This document shows positions 28,668-38,700 of a stretch of 64,000 bases of DNA, piece after piece; position 1 is the stretch's first letter; every line of letters begins with the position of its first letter. Made by a program: the position numbers and the translations under genes. The DNA comes from Pseudoxanthobacter soli DSM 19599 (GTDB lineage: Bacteria > Pseudomonadota > Alphaproteobacteria > Rhizobiales > Segnochrobactraceae): positions 1 to 64,000 of the forward strand of contig NZ_FRXO01000011.1 of NCBI RefSeq assembly GCF_900148505.1. The letters are read 5' to 3'. Under the pieces are notes generated by a model that saw only the letters and a list, made by a program, of their open reading frames with translations, was not told the origin of the DNA and did no database searches.

Positions 28668-30737
28668 ATGAACGCCACGGCAGCCCCTGTCCAGACCGGC
28701 CGGCTCATCACGCTCACCACGCCGCTCGGCGGCGACGTGCTGATCGGAATGGACGTGAAGGGGCGGGAAGCCCTGTCCGAGCTGTTCGAGTACGAGGTCG
28801 ACATGGCCTCGACGAACACAGGCATCACCGCCGACCAGTTGATCGGCAAGGCCGTGACGGTAAGCATCGCGCGACCGGGAAGCGACGCGCGCGCCATCAA
28901 CGGGATCGTCACCTACTTCGCGGCCGGCGACCAGATGGTCAACGGCATGCGGCGCTATCGCGTGGTGCTGCGCCCGAAGCTGTGGCTGCTGACCCGCACC
29001 GCCGATTGCCGCATCTTCCAGAACCAGTCCGTCGTGCAGATCGCCGACACGCTGCTGTCCGACGGCGGCGTCACCGACTACAAGAAGGTCGGGCTCTCCG
29101 GCACGCACCCGACCCGCGATTATTGCGTCCAGTATCGCGAGACCGACTACGAGTTCCTCGTGCGCATCCTCGCCGAGGAAGGCATCTACTTCTATTTCCA
29201 GCACGAGAGCGGGCAGCACACGCTGGTTCTCAGCGATAGCGTCGGCGGCTACACGGATTGCGTCGACAAGAGCGTGCAGCATGCGCCGCCGGACAGTTCC
29301 CTCACCCAGGCGGTGCAGACCTGGTCGAGCGGCTTTCATTTCCAGTCCGGCAAGGCGACGCTCGACGACTTCAATTTCGAGCAATCGACCACCGATCTGA
29401 CCGCGAGCACCTCGACGGCCGTGAGCAATTCGGCCTTCAAGAGCTGGGAAGTCTATGATTATCCCGGCGACTACACCAAGAAGGACGACGGCACGACGCT
29501 TTCCCGCACCCGCATGGAGGCGATCGAGGCCGGCTACGCGGTGACGCGCGGCACCGCCACCTATCCCGGCTTCGTGCCGGGCGCGAAGTTCACCATGACC
29601 AAGCACGAGGTCGCGAGCGAGCAGGGCAAGGCCTATGTGCTGCGGTCGGTGGAGCATACCGTCCGCGACCACACCCATCTCGGCAACCACGAGGAGACGG
29701 TCGCCTACACCAACGTGTTCACGGCGCTGCCCGCGACGACGGTGTTCCGGCCGCGGCCGGTGACGCGCCGGCCGCTGATTCCCGGCCACCAGACCGCGAC
29801 CGTCGTCGGGGCGTCGGGCGATGAAATCTATTGCGACAAGTACGGCCGCATCCGCGTGCAGTTCCATTGGGACCGGCTCGGCAAGAACGACGAGAACAGC
29901 TCGTGCTGGATCCGCGTCGCCCAGTCCATCGCCGGCGCGACCTGGGGCTCGCAGTTCCTGCCGCGCGTCGGCATGGAGGTCGTGGTCGCCTTTCTCGAGG
30001 GCGACCCGGACCGGCCGCTCGTCGTCGGCAGCGTCTATAACGGGCAGAACATGCCCCCCTATACCCTGCCGGACAACAAGACCCAGAGCGGAATCAAGAC
30101 GCGATCGAGCACGCAGGGCTCGGCGACCACGTTCAACGAGCTGCGGTTCGAGGACAAGAAGGGCAGCGAGCTCGTCTATATCCACGCCCAGAAGGACTTC
30201 ACCCGCGACGTGGTGAACGACGACAAGCTGAACGTCGAGCACGACCGGACCGAGACGATCAAGAACGACCGCTCCGCGACGATCCAGGAGGGCAACGAAA
30301 GCCTGACGGTCTCCAAGGGCAACCGCACCGTCACGGTCTCCCAGGGCAACGAGAGCCTGACCGTGTCCAAGGGCAACCGTACCGTCACCGTGTCGGAGGG
30401 CAACGACAGCACGACGGTTTCCCAGGGCAACCGCACGGCGACGATCTCCAAGGGCAACGACACGACGACGCTTTCGAGCGGCAACTATTCGCTCTCGCTC
30501 AGCTCCGGCAATGCGACGCTGCAATGCGACGGCGGCTCGGTTACGATCAGCGCCGGGCAGTCGATCACGCTCAAGGTCGGCTCGAACTCGATCACCATCA
30601 ACCAGTCCGGGATCACCCTGAAAGGCACGCAGATCGCGGTCACCGGCGATGCGAAGGTCCAGCTCAGCGGCCCGATGGTGAATGTCAGCGGCAGCGGTAC
30701 CGTGCAGGTCAAGGGCGGTCTGGTGACCATCAACTGA
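28668..30737 (+). CDS. vgrG: T6SS spike protein VgrG
   Basis: 689 residues. VgrG trimers form the spike that carries PAAR and cargo through the target envelope. Residues about 15-370 are the gp27-like part (LITLTTPLGGDVLIGMDVKG, then ISREFE-like SELFEYEVD and YCVQYRETDYEFLVRILAEE). Residues about 376-460 are the gp5 OB-fold (DKYGRIRVQFHWDRLG, GWGSQF-like TWGSQFLPRVGMEVVVAFLE). The C-terminal needle contains eight GNxxxTVSx nonapeptides and then hydrophobic beta repeats to the stop, with no fused effector. The ATG at 28668 follows GGTGGAGGGA and is preferred over the earlier frame start at 28626. Confidence 0.95.
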   Translation: MNATAAPVQTGRLITLTTPLGGDVLIGMDVKGREALSELFEYEVDMASTNTGITADQLIGKAVTVSIARPGSDARAINGIVTYFAAGDQMVNGMRRYRVVLRPKLWLLTRTADCRIFQNQSVVQIADTLLSDGGVTDYKKVGLSGTHPTRDYCVQYRETDYEFLVRILAEEGIYFYFQHESGQHTLVLSDSVGGYTDCVDKSVQHAPPDSSLTQAVQTWSSGFHFQSGKATLDDFNFEQSTTDLTASTSTAVSNSAFKSWEVYDYPGDYTKKDDGTTLSRTRMEAIEAGYAVTRGTATYPGFVPGAKFTMTKHEVASEQGKAYVLRSVEHTVRDHTHLGNHEETVAYTNVFTALPATTVFRPRPVTRRPLIPGHQTATVVGASGDEIYCDKYGRIRVQFHWDRLGKNDENSSCWIRVAQSIAGATWGSQFLPRVGMEVVVAFLEGDPDRPLVVGSVYNGQNMPPYTLPDNKTQSGIKTRSSTQGSATTFNELRFEDKKGSELVYIHAQKDFTRDVVNDDKLNVEHDRTETIKNDRSATIQEGNESLTVSKGNRTVTVSQGNESLTVSKGNRTVTVSEGNDSTTVSQGNRTATISKGNDTTTLSSGNYSLSLSSGNATLQCDGGSVTISAGQSITLKVGSNSITINQSGITLKGTQIAVTGDAKVQLSGPMVNVSGSGTVQVKGGLVTIN
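30291..30506 (+). repeat. 27-base repeat encoding VgrG needle nonapeptides (x8)
   Basis: Eight consecutive copies encode G-N-x-x-x-T/S-V/I/L-S-x (for example GNESLTVSK, GNRTVTVSQ), followed by a partial ninth (GNATL). Copies 1 and 3 encode the same nine residues. The regular nine-residue period fits one strand of the triangular beta-prism at the VgrG tip per repeat. Confidence 0.9.
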
Positions 30738-30754
30738 GACGGTAGGAATTCGAC

Positions 30755-31348
30755 ATGGAAATCGGCTTTCTGCCGAAGGTTCGCTTCTCGCTCGCAGCCC
30801 AGATGTTCGCCATTCTGGAGCCGTCGGAAGAGGTTGCCGCCCTCAGCCCGCCGGATCAGCCGGCGGCGGACCTGATCGTTGCGCTTGCCGGCGCCGGACA
30901 ATATGTGGATGCCATCCGCTATCTTGCCGTGGCGCTGCCGCGGCGGGAGGCGGTATGGTGGGCCTGCGTCGTCGGCGAAACCATGCTGGGCGACGTCACC
31001 ACGGCCGACAGTCCCGAAGGCGCGGCCTGGAAGGCGGCCGAGGCGTGGGTCTACGAGCCGACCGAGCTGCGGCGCCAGGCCACCTATCCCGTCGCGGATG
31101 CGCTGAAGTTCAATACGGCCGGCGCCTATGCCGCGCTCGGGGCGTTCTGGTCGGGGGGCAGCCTCGCACCGCCGGAATCGGGGCAGGTGGTTCCGCCCGG
31201 CGACGGGTTGACGGGCAGTGCGGTCGGCGCTTCGATCCTGCTCAGCTGCGTGCCTGGGGACGCCAGGTCGATCGGGAAACGTCACATGGCGGCGTTGTCC
31301 ATCGGCGCGGATATTGCCAATGGCGGGAGCGGGAAACGCGCTCCCTGA
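30755..31348 (+). CDS. DUF6931-like T6SS-associated protein
   Basis: 197 residues, 17 bases after vgrG. Features are MEIGFLPKVRFSLAAQM at the start, RYLAVALPRREAVWWACV (about 54-71), AWKAAEAWVYEPTELRRQA (about 90-108) and AYAALGAFWSGGSLAPPESG (about 123-142). From memory this pattern belongs to a DUF6931-type family found in T6SS loci of alphaproteobacteria; the name is tentative and the function unknown. Being between vgrG and fha, it may be an adaptor that loads cargo on VgrG (inference). It has no signal peptide, so it should be cytoplasmic. Confidence 0.65.
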   Translation: MEIGFLPKVRFSLAAQMFAILEPSEEVAALSPPDQPAADLIVALAGAGQYVDAIRYLAVALPRREAVWWACVVGETMLGDVTTADSPEGAAWKAAEAWVYEPTELRRQATYPVADALKFNTAGAYAALGAFWSGGSLAPPESGQVVPPGDGLTGSAVGASILLSCVPGDARSIGKRHMAALSIGADIANGGSGKRAP

Positions 31349-31361
31349 CGGAACGGTGACG

Positions 31362-32399
31362 ATGGCGCCTACGCTGCGGCTCACGCTGATTGGTTCGTTC
31401 GATACCCAGGCCGAGGAGCGGTCCCGGACGGTGACCGCGGGTCCGTTCCGCATCGGGCGGGACGCGGACAACGACTGGGTTCTGGAAGACGCCCGGCGGC
31501 TGATTTCCCGCCATCACTGCACGATCGAGCTGAAGGCCGGCATCTTCATCGTCATCGATACCTCGTCGAACGGCCTGTTCCTGAACAATGCGGAGCAGCC
31601 GGTCGGGCGCGGCAACACCGCCATCCTCAGCGACGGCGACCGGCTCGTGCTGCCGGGAACGACCATCGCGGTCGAGCTGAAGCAGTCCGATTCGCGCGCG
31701 ACCGATCCGTTTCTCGCGGTTCTTCCGCCGCCGCCCGGATCGAAGCGGGACGACGCGGGGGGCGAAGACGACGGCCTGATGGCGTTGCCGGATTTCCCGC
31801 GCGCCAATCCGGCCGCCGGCTATGCCTCTTCTGTCAATCCCTGGGCCGCCAATCGGGCGGAGCCGCCCGTCGCCGACAACCGGCCGCTGCTGTCGTGGCC
31901 GCCGGTCGACGCGACGCCGCGGGCGGCGGAGCCGCCGCCGTTGTTCGCGACCGCCTTCAAGGGGGCGGCGCCGATTCCGCTCGACTGGAACCAGGAGGAT
32001 AGCTCGGGGCCGGAGCCGGAACCCGAGACCGAAATCATGGCCATCGCGCCGGCGGTCCGCGACGAGGGCGAGCGCGACCGGCGCCTGATGCTCGCGCTGA
32101 TCGAGGCGATCGCCCACCTGGAACGGCTTGTCGTGCCCTCGGACAGCGGCCTCGTCCTCGCCGGAGAGACGGGCGATGTGCTGGCCCGGCTTCGCGCGCT
32201 CGACCCGGCCGCCAGCGAGCGGCTGCTGTTGGGTCTCGCCGACCGGCTGGCGGGCACGATGGCATTGGAACGTCGGGACGATCTGTCTATAGAGGGGACG
32301 AAGGGGGGCGCGTTCGCGTTGGACGACGATCTCGCCTTGCCAGAGCGCCGGATAGGCCCGCTGACCAGTCTGCTCGATGACGGAGACGGCGAGAAATGA
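31362..32399 (+). CDS. fha: T6SS forkhead-associated protein Fha
   Basis: 345 residues. An N-terminal FHA domain (about residues 25-105) has the phosphothreonine-binding residues in place: FRIGRDADNDWVL (GR at 32-33), SRHH (49-52) and SSNGLFLNN (N70). In T6SS, phosphorylated Fha promotes assembly of the membrane complex. A long proline- and acid-rich linker (about 110-230) leads to a helical C-terminal domain (about 240-330). The ATG at 31362 lies 13 bases after the previous stop; an ATG at 31320 would overlap that gene. The stop overlaps the tssK start (ATGA). Confidence 0.88.
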   Translation: MAPTLRLTLIGSFDTQAEERSRTVTAGPFRIGRDADNDWVLEDARRLISRHHCTIELKAGIFIVIDTSSNGLFLNNAEQPVGRGNTAILSDGDRLVLPGTTIAVELKQSDSRATDPFLAVLPPPPGSKRDDAGGEDDGLMALPDFPRANPAAGYASSVNPWAANRAEPPVADNRPLLSWPPVDATPRAAEPPPLFATAFKGAAPIPLDWNQEDSSGPEPEPETEIMAIAPAVRDEGERDRRLMLALIEAIAHLERLVVPSDSGLVLAGETGDVLARLRALDPAASERLLLGLADRLAGTMALERRDDLSIEGTKGGAFALDDDLALPERRIGPLTSLLDDGDGEK

Positions 32400-33730
32400 G
32401 TGCCAACGGCAAAGTCGTCTGGTCGGAAGGCATGTTCCTGCGTGCCCAGCATTTCCAGCAGCAGGACCGCTACGTGGAGCGCCTCGTGCGCGCCCGCGTC
32501 GACGGCATCGGGCCCTATCCGTGGGGGCTGCGCGAGATCGGCATCAACAATGCCCTGCTCGCGCTCGGCAAGTTCGGGCTGGAACGCTGCTCGGGCGTGT
32601 TCGAGGACGGCACCCCCATCGACATCCCGGGCGATCAGGCCCTGCCGACGCCGCTCGACCTGCCGGTCGGGCTCGCCGATTGCCTCATCTATCTGTGCGT
32701 GCCGATCCAGCAGGCCGGCGGAGCGGAAATCGATGTCGGCGGCGGCTTCGGCGCCTCGACCCGCTTCATCGCCTCGGAGCAGGATGTCGTCGACGCCATC
32801 AGCGGCGCGAACAGCAATGCGCGCATCCGTACCGCCAGCCTGCGCCTGCAGCTGATGCTCGGCACCGATGACCGCAGCGGCTTCCACTGCCTGGGGGTCG
32901 CGCGCGTCGCCGAGGTCTCGGCCGATCGCCGGGTGCGGCTCGATGCGGACTATATCCCGCCCTACATGGACGCGATGTCGTCGTCGGTGCTGAACGGCTA
33001 TGTCAGCGAAGTCCTCGCGATGCTGCGGCACCGGGGCGAGGCGCTCGGCCGACGGGTATCCGGTGTCTCGAGCCAAGGAACGTCGGAGATGTTCGACTTC
33101 CTGATGCTGCAGCTTCTGAACCGTACCGAGCCGCTGCTCGCGCACTTCAACCATCTGCCGGCCCTGCACCCCGAGCGCCTCTACGAGGCGTTCCTGATGC
33201 TTGCTGGCGAACTCGCCACGTTCACCAATCCGCGGCGCCGGCCGGACGACTTCGCCGTCTACCGGCACGACGATCTGGAAAACGTGTTCGCGAGCGTGAT
33301 GATCGCGCTGCGGCAGTCGCTCAGCGTCGTCATGGAACAATCGGCGATCCAGATTCCGCTCCAGGACAGGAAATACGGCATCCGCGTCGGCACGATCGTC
33401 GACAAGACGTTGATCGACAAGGCGAACTTCGTCCTGCTCGTCAAGGCGAGCATGCCGGAGGAGGCGATCCGCCGGTCCCTTCCGGCGCTGATCAAGATCG
33501 GATCGGTCGAGCAGATCCGCGAACTCGTGAACGTCCAGCTGCCCGGCATCCGCGTGCAGCCGCTGGCCGTGGTTCCGCGCCAGATCCCGTATCACTCCGG
33601 CACGGTCTATTTCGAGCTCGAGTCTCAAAGCCCGATCTGGAAGAGCCTCGCGACCTCCGGCGGCATCGCCGTTCACCTCGCGGGCGAGTTTCCGGACGTT
33701 CAGATGGAGCTGTGGGCGATCCGCCGCTGA
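32396..33730 (+). CDS. tssK: T6SS baseplate protein TssK
   Basis: 444 residues, normal for TssK, which links baseplate wedges to the TssL-TssM membrane complex. Family marks are VVWSEGMFLRAQHFQQQDRY at the start, LYEAFLMLAGELATF in the middle and PRQIPYHSGTVYFELES near the end. It overlaps fha by four bases. A gap of 341 bases follows before tssL, suggesting a further promoter there. Confidence 0.95.
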   Translation: MSANGKVVWSEGMFLRAQHFQQQDRYVERLVRARVDGIGPYPWGLREIGINNALLALGKFGLERCSGVFEDGTPIDIPGDQALPTPLDLPVGLADCLIYLCVPIQQAGGAEIDVGGGFGASTRFIASEQDVVDAISGANSNARIRTASLRLQLMLGTDDRSGFHCLGVARVAEVSADRRVRLDADYIPPYMDAMSSSVLNGYVSEVLAMLRHRGEALGRRVSGVSSQGTSEMFDFLMLQLLNRTEPLLAHFNHLPALHPERLYEAFLMLAGELATFTNPRRRPDDFAVYRHDDLENVFASVMIALRQSLSVVMEQSAIQIPLQDRKYGIRVGTIVDKTLIDKANFVLLVKASMPEEAIRRSLPALIKIGSVEQIRELVNVQLPGIRVQPLAVVPRQIPYHSGTVYFELESQSPIWKSLATSGGIAVHLAGEFPDVQMELWAIRR

Positions 33731-34071
33731 CGTCACGGCCGCGGGGGCGGCTTTCTTGGGGGTATGCACATGATTCTGCTCGCGAAGTCCGTCTTGTGGT
33801 CTGTCATGCCGCCTGTGGACGGCCTGACCGCATTTGCGCGCTCTGATTGTGGTTCCGTGCCTTTTCTGCGTCTTTGACCGACCGATATGCGCCTGAAGGT
33901 GGCAGGCCAACCCGGTGCGCGCGCTTCGGGAGAGGGCTTTGCGGCGGAATCGTGTTTGTTGTCGCCGTTTCGGTGGCGTCATCGTAAGCTGAACGCCGCC
34001 TCGTTCGTCTCAGTGCCTTCCACAAAACCAGCCTGTTCCGAACCTGCGGTGTGTATTGCGAAAGATGGGCT
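33731..34071. other. Gap between tssK and tssL
   Basis: 341 bases with no gene I can support. The long antisense frame over it is a codon shadow. It is the longest non-coding gap within the plus-strand T6SS run apart from the one before tssA, and may hold an internal promoter for tssL-tssM. Confidence 0.4.
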
Positions 34072-35601
34072 ATGACGCGGGACACGCTCGATAGCGACAA
34101 TGGCGACGCGACCATCTTTGCCCCCGCCGGCGGCGGGCGTCGCGCGCCGGAGCGTCAGTCGCCGCGCCAGCCTCTGCCCGGCCAGGGTGGGGATGTGCCT
34201 TTTCCCCAGGCATCGCAATCGGCCGGCACGCGGCCGCCGCCGGATCTCGGTCCGGTGAGCCGGAGCTATCCCTCGACCTGGGACAGCGACGAGCCGGCCG
34301 CCGAGGGGCTGAGCGCCGCATCGCGGGCCGTCGAGATCACGGTGGATCATTCCGACGCGCTGTCCACCGTTGCGGACGTCTACAACGACAATCCGGGTCT
34401 CGCTCTCGCCGCACCGATCTTCGAGCAGCTCTTGCGCGTGCGCGGTTCGTCCGATGTCGTCGACGTTCCCTCGCTGCATCGCAAGCTGATGCGGGGGCTT
34501 TCGACCTTCGAGACCCAGGCAGCCGCGCGGGGTCTCGCGCCCCGTCATGTGCGCCTCGTCCTCTATGCCCTTGCCGCCACGGTGGACGACATCGTGCTGC
34601 GTACGAAATGGGGCCAGGAAAGCCGATGGTCCACCCGGACCATGATCTCGCTGTTCTTTCAGGAATCGTGGGGTGGCGAGCGTTTCTTCACGCTCCTGAG
34701 CCAGATGATGGCTTCGCCCCAGTCGTTCATGAAGGAAATCGAGGTTTTCTATTATTGTATCGAGTTCGGATTCGTCGGAAAATACCGGCTCGATGCAGGC
34801 GGAAACGCTGAACTCACGCAGATCAGCGACGACGTCTACAAGTTCCTTCGCGGCATCCGCGGGTTTCCGCAGCCTGAACTGTCGCCGTCGTGGCGAGGGG
34901 TGACAGCGAACCGCGGGCGCCTGCGCGATCTGATGCCGTTCTGGCTTGCAGCCGCCGGGTTCGCCCTGATCCTTCTGGTGGTGTTCGTGGTGCTGTCGGC
35001 CATCCTGCGGCGCGATGCCGAGATCGCCGCGGTCAAGGTGAGCGAACTCCTGGCGGATCCCGTCCAGACCCCCGCGCCGCCGCCGCCGCCTCCGCCGGTT
35101 CGCGCGGCGCTGCCGGTGGTGCCTGCCGAGGGGATGCTCGCGCCGCCGCCCACCACGCCTCCGGCGATCGATCCCTATCGCGCCATCGCCAAGATGCTCA
35201 TGCCGCAGCAGCAGCAGGGCCTGATCTCGGTGCTGTCGCGCAGCGGCACGGTTGTGATCATCACCCGCAAGGAGCTGTTCACGTCGGCGAGCACGACGCT
35301 GCGCACGCCCTATCCGGCCGTGATCAAGGCCATCGCGGAGGCGCTTCAGCCGTTCCCCGGTCCGATCGCCGTCACGGGCTTTACCGACAGCCTGCCGATC
35401 AACACCCCGACCTTCCCCAACAACGAGGCCCTGTCGCTCGCCCGCGCCAAGCGCGTCGCGCAGCTGTTGTCGGAAGGTCTGTCCGATCCCGCCCGCGTCA
35501 GCGCGTTCGGCCGCGGTGCCGCCGACCCCATTGCCACGAACGCCACGCCGGACGGCCGCAGCGCCAACCGGCGCGTCGAAATCGTCCTCACACCGCGCTA
35601 G
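34072..35601 (+). CDS. tssL: T6SS inner membrane protein TssL with OmpA domain
   Basis: 509 residues. A disordered proline-rich N-terminus (1-90) precedes the DotU/IcmH-type cytoplasmic domain (about 95-280: LAAPIFEQLLRVRG, YALAATVDDIVLRTKWGQES, FFQESWGGERFFTLL). One membrane helix (about 288-312) follows, then a proline stretch and a periplasmic OmpA-like peptidoglycan-binding domain (about 400-509: ITRKELFTSAS, VTGFTDSLPINTPTFPNNEA, LSLARAKRVAQLLSE). This is the evolved TssL that anchors itself to peptidoglycan. The ATG at 34072 was chosen; a GTG at 34051 is possible. Confidence 0.94.
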   Translation: MTRDTLDSDNGDATIFAPAGGGRRAPERQSPRQPLPGQGGDVPFPQASQSAGTRPPPDLGPVSRSYPSTWDSDEPAAEGLSAASRAVEITVDHSDALSTVADVYNDNPGLALAAPIFEQLLRVRGSSDVVDVPSLHRKLMRGLSTFETQAAARGLAPRHVRLVLYALAATVDDIVLRTKWGQESRWSTRTMISLFFQESWGGERFFTLLSQMMASPQSFMKEIEVFYYCIEFGFVGKYRLDAGGNAELTQISDDVYKFLRGIRGFPQPELSPSWRGVTANRGRLRDLMPFWLAAAGFALILLVVFVVLSAILRRDAEIAAVKVSELLADPVQTPAPPPPPPPVRAALPVVPAEGMLAPPPTTPPAIDPYRAIAKMLMPQQQQGLISVLSRSGTVVIITRKELFTSASTTLRTPYPAVIKAIAEALQPFPGPIAVTGFTDSLPINTPTFPNNEALSLARAKRVAQLLSEGLSDPARVSAFGRGAADPIATNATPDGRSANRRVEIVLTPR

Positions 35602-35614
35602 AGGTCCAGGGACG

Positions 35615-35791
35615 ATGGAGATCGTGGCGGAGATTGACATGGCCGAGACCGGCTTCGTGAGGGCGAGCAGGCCGGCGGAAGCCGATCGTCTGGCGGCCGG
35701 AGCGGGCCGCGTGCGCCGCCGCGCCGTCGTTCCGTTCGACGCTCGCGTGCCCACCGTTATCTCGACGATGCCATCAGGAACCGCACGATGA
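35615..35791 (+). CDS. Possible small ORF coupled to tssM (58 aa)
   Basis: A frame of 58 codons fills the gap between tssL and tssM. A purine-rich GGTCCAGGGAC precedes its ATG, and its stop overlaps the tssM start (ATGATG). The protein is charged, without hydrophobic helix or known domain. It could be a leader that couples translation of tssM, or chance. Confidence 0.25.
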   Translation: MEIVAEIDMAETGFVRASRPAEADRLAAGAGRVRRRAVVPFDARVPTVISTMPSGTAR

Positions 35792-38700
35792 TGAAGCCGC
35801 TCGGTACTTGGGCATTCTGGCGCCTGGTCCTGGTGGCGGCGGCCTTCCTGCTGCTGTCGCTTCTGACGTGGTTCCTCGCGCCGCTGATCACGGTCGGCGG
35901 AGCGCCGGTCATCGGCGATCCGGTGCTGCGGCTTCTCGCGGCGCTGATCGTGCTGCTGATCGGCGTCGTGGTCGTGCTCGTGCTGCTGCTCAGGGGGTTC
36001 GGCCAGTCCGCGCGCAAGCCCTTCCAGTCGAGTGCCTCCAACGAGGAGGAGGCGAAGACCCAGACCGACGCGCTTGAGGCCGGCCTGCGCCGCGCCTTCG
36101 CCACCCTCAAGGGCACGGGGCGGGTGTGGCGGCTCGACCGCTCCTATCGCTACAAGCTGCCCTGGTATCTCGTGATCGGGCCGGAGCGGGCGGGGAAGAC
36201 CTCGCTGATCCGGTCCTCGGGCCTGCGCTTTCCCGCCACCGACAGCCGCGGCGGGCACATCGCGGCCGGTCCCGCCTTCACGTTCTCCTTCGTCGATAAC
36301 GCCGTCTTCGTGGATACGGCCGGGCCGTTCGGCCCGCATTCGCAGCGCCGTCTGTGGCGGAACTTTCTCGGGCTCCTGAAGCGCTACCGTCCGCGCGAGC
36401 CGATCAACGGCGTCGTCATCGTGCTCAGCGTGGCGGAACTGCGGACCGCGGCGGAAAGCCAGACGGCGGCGCTGTTCGCCGAAATCCGTCAGCAGTTGAT
36501 CGATCTGCGGAACCAGCTCAGGGCGAGCTTTCCGGTCTATGCCGTGTTCACCCGCGTCGACGATGTGCCGGGGTTCGAGGCGTTCTTCGCCAACCTGGCG
36601 CCGGTCTACCGCAATGCCGTGTTCGGGCTGACACTTCCGATCGCGAGCGGGCGCGGCGCGGCGGCGAACCCGCCCGAGGCGATCGGAACGGTGTTCGGCC
36701 GGGAATATGACGATCTGCTGCGCTGGCAGACCCCGCGGGTGCTCGAACAGGTGAACGGCGAAGGCGATATCACCCGTCGCTTCGACGATTTCATGTTCCT
36801 GCCGCAGATGGCGCTGCTGAAGCAGAAATATCTGCAGTTCGTCGAAGACGTGTTCCGGCCGAACGAGTTCGAGCCGACGCTCCAGCTGCGCGGCGTCTAT
36901 TTCACCAGCGCTCGCGCCGATCTGATCACGAAATCCGACGAGCCCGCGGAGACCGTCGGCACGCCGAGTGTCGCGGTGCCCGCCCAGCGCGGCCTGTTCA
37001 TCCGCGATCTGTTCGAGCAGGTCGTCATTCCCGAAGCCGGGCTCGTGGCGCTGGACAGGCGGGCGCGCCGCGCCCAGCGCCTGACGCAGTGGGCGACCCT
37101 CGCGCTCATCGCCCTCGTCGCGCTCGCGCTGTGCGGCTGGTGGGCCTACAGCTTCGCCAACAACCGCACCTTGATCAAGACCGTCGAACAACGGGCGGAT
37201 CGCGCCAAGCTGTCGCTCGCGATGCTCGGCGCGAATCCCAGCATGCAGCCGACCCAGAACACGGATCTCGCCGCCACCATTCCGGCGCTCAAGGCGCTGG
37301 AGGATATCCCGACGGGGTGGGGGGATACGCGCGACTATTCGGTGCCCGCGTTCACCGGCGGCCTGTCGCAATATGGCCATCTCTCGGGGCCGGCGAAGTC
37401 GGAATATGTCGACGCGCTGCACATGCTGTTCCTGCCCCAGCTCGTCGGCTATCTGGAGTCCGACATTCAGGACTCCATGTCCGACCCGGCGAAGCTTTAC
37501 GGCGCCGTGATGGTCTACCTGATGTTCGGTGGCGTGCGGCCGGTCGACAAAGAGGTCATCGCCAACTGGTTCGATCGCCGCTGGCAGTCGCTCTATCCCA
37601 ATGCCTCGGACGCGCCCTTGCGCGCCTCCCTGCAGGAGCAGCTGCAGAACCTGCTGAAGGCCGGGTTCGCACCGGCTCCCATTCAGGAGCAGCTCGTCGC
37701 GAACGCGCGCGCCGTGCTGAACGAGTTCCCGCCCGCCATGCGCGGCATGGCGCTGTTGAAGCAGCTGCCGGAAATCAGGAATCTGCCGACCTGGCGCCTG
37801 ACCGACGTCGCCGGCCCGCTCGCCTCCTATGCGCTTGTCCGGCGCTCCGGCAAGTCGCTCGCGGAAGCGGTGCCGGGCATGTACACCGCCGACCATTTCA
37901 GCACCGTCGTGCTGCCTGCGATCTCGAAGGTCGCCGAGACGGTCATGAACGAGGACTGGGTCCGCTTCCTGACGCCTGAGGACGACGAGGGTCCCGAGCG
38001 GCAGAAGGAGCTGGAGCGGGAGATGACGGATCTCTACGTCTCCGACTACATCGCCCAGTGGGAGGGCCTCCTCAACGACGTCACGATCGCGTCCTTCACC
38101 GACTTCAATTCCGAACTGAGCGTGCTCCAGGCCGTTCTCGGCCCGCCGTCGCCGCTTTCCCTGTTCCTCAACTCGGTCTCGCAGCAGACGACGCTCAGCC
38201 CCGCGCCGGAAAGCAAGGAAGCGGCCGCGACCGCGCCCCAGGCCGCCACGCCGCTCAGCGCGGCCGCGCAGGCCGGCCAGCCGATCACCGAGCATTTCGC
38301 CGGCCTGCATGCCTTCGTCGCCGGCAATCCGAGCCCGCTCGACGGCACCCTGCAGTCGCTGTCGCAACTGCGGGCGCTGATCGGCCCGGCGGCGAGCGCG
38401 GGCAGCAGTCCCGCCCAGGTCACCGCGCTGACCTCGGGTCCCGGCTTCTCGCAGCTCCTGAGCCAGATGCAGTTCAACACCCTGAGCGCGCCGCCGTCGC
38501 TGGCCGATGCCGTCGCCCAGATCACCCAGCAGACGTCCGCCATCGCCAACGAGGGCGTGAAGAGCGATCTCAGCGGAACGTGGACCTCCGAGGTCTATCC
38601 GTTCTGCCAGGCCGCCATCGAGGGGCGCTATCCCTTCGCCGTGTCGGAGAACGAGGTCACCATCGCCGATTTCAGCCGGCTGCTGGCGCCGAACGGCCTG

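Noticed and set aside
28044-30524. An 826-codon minus-strand frame
   Set aside because: Antisense to hcp2 and vgrG. The repetitive part of its product mirrors the VgrG nonapeptide repeats.
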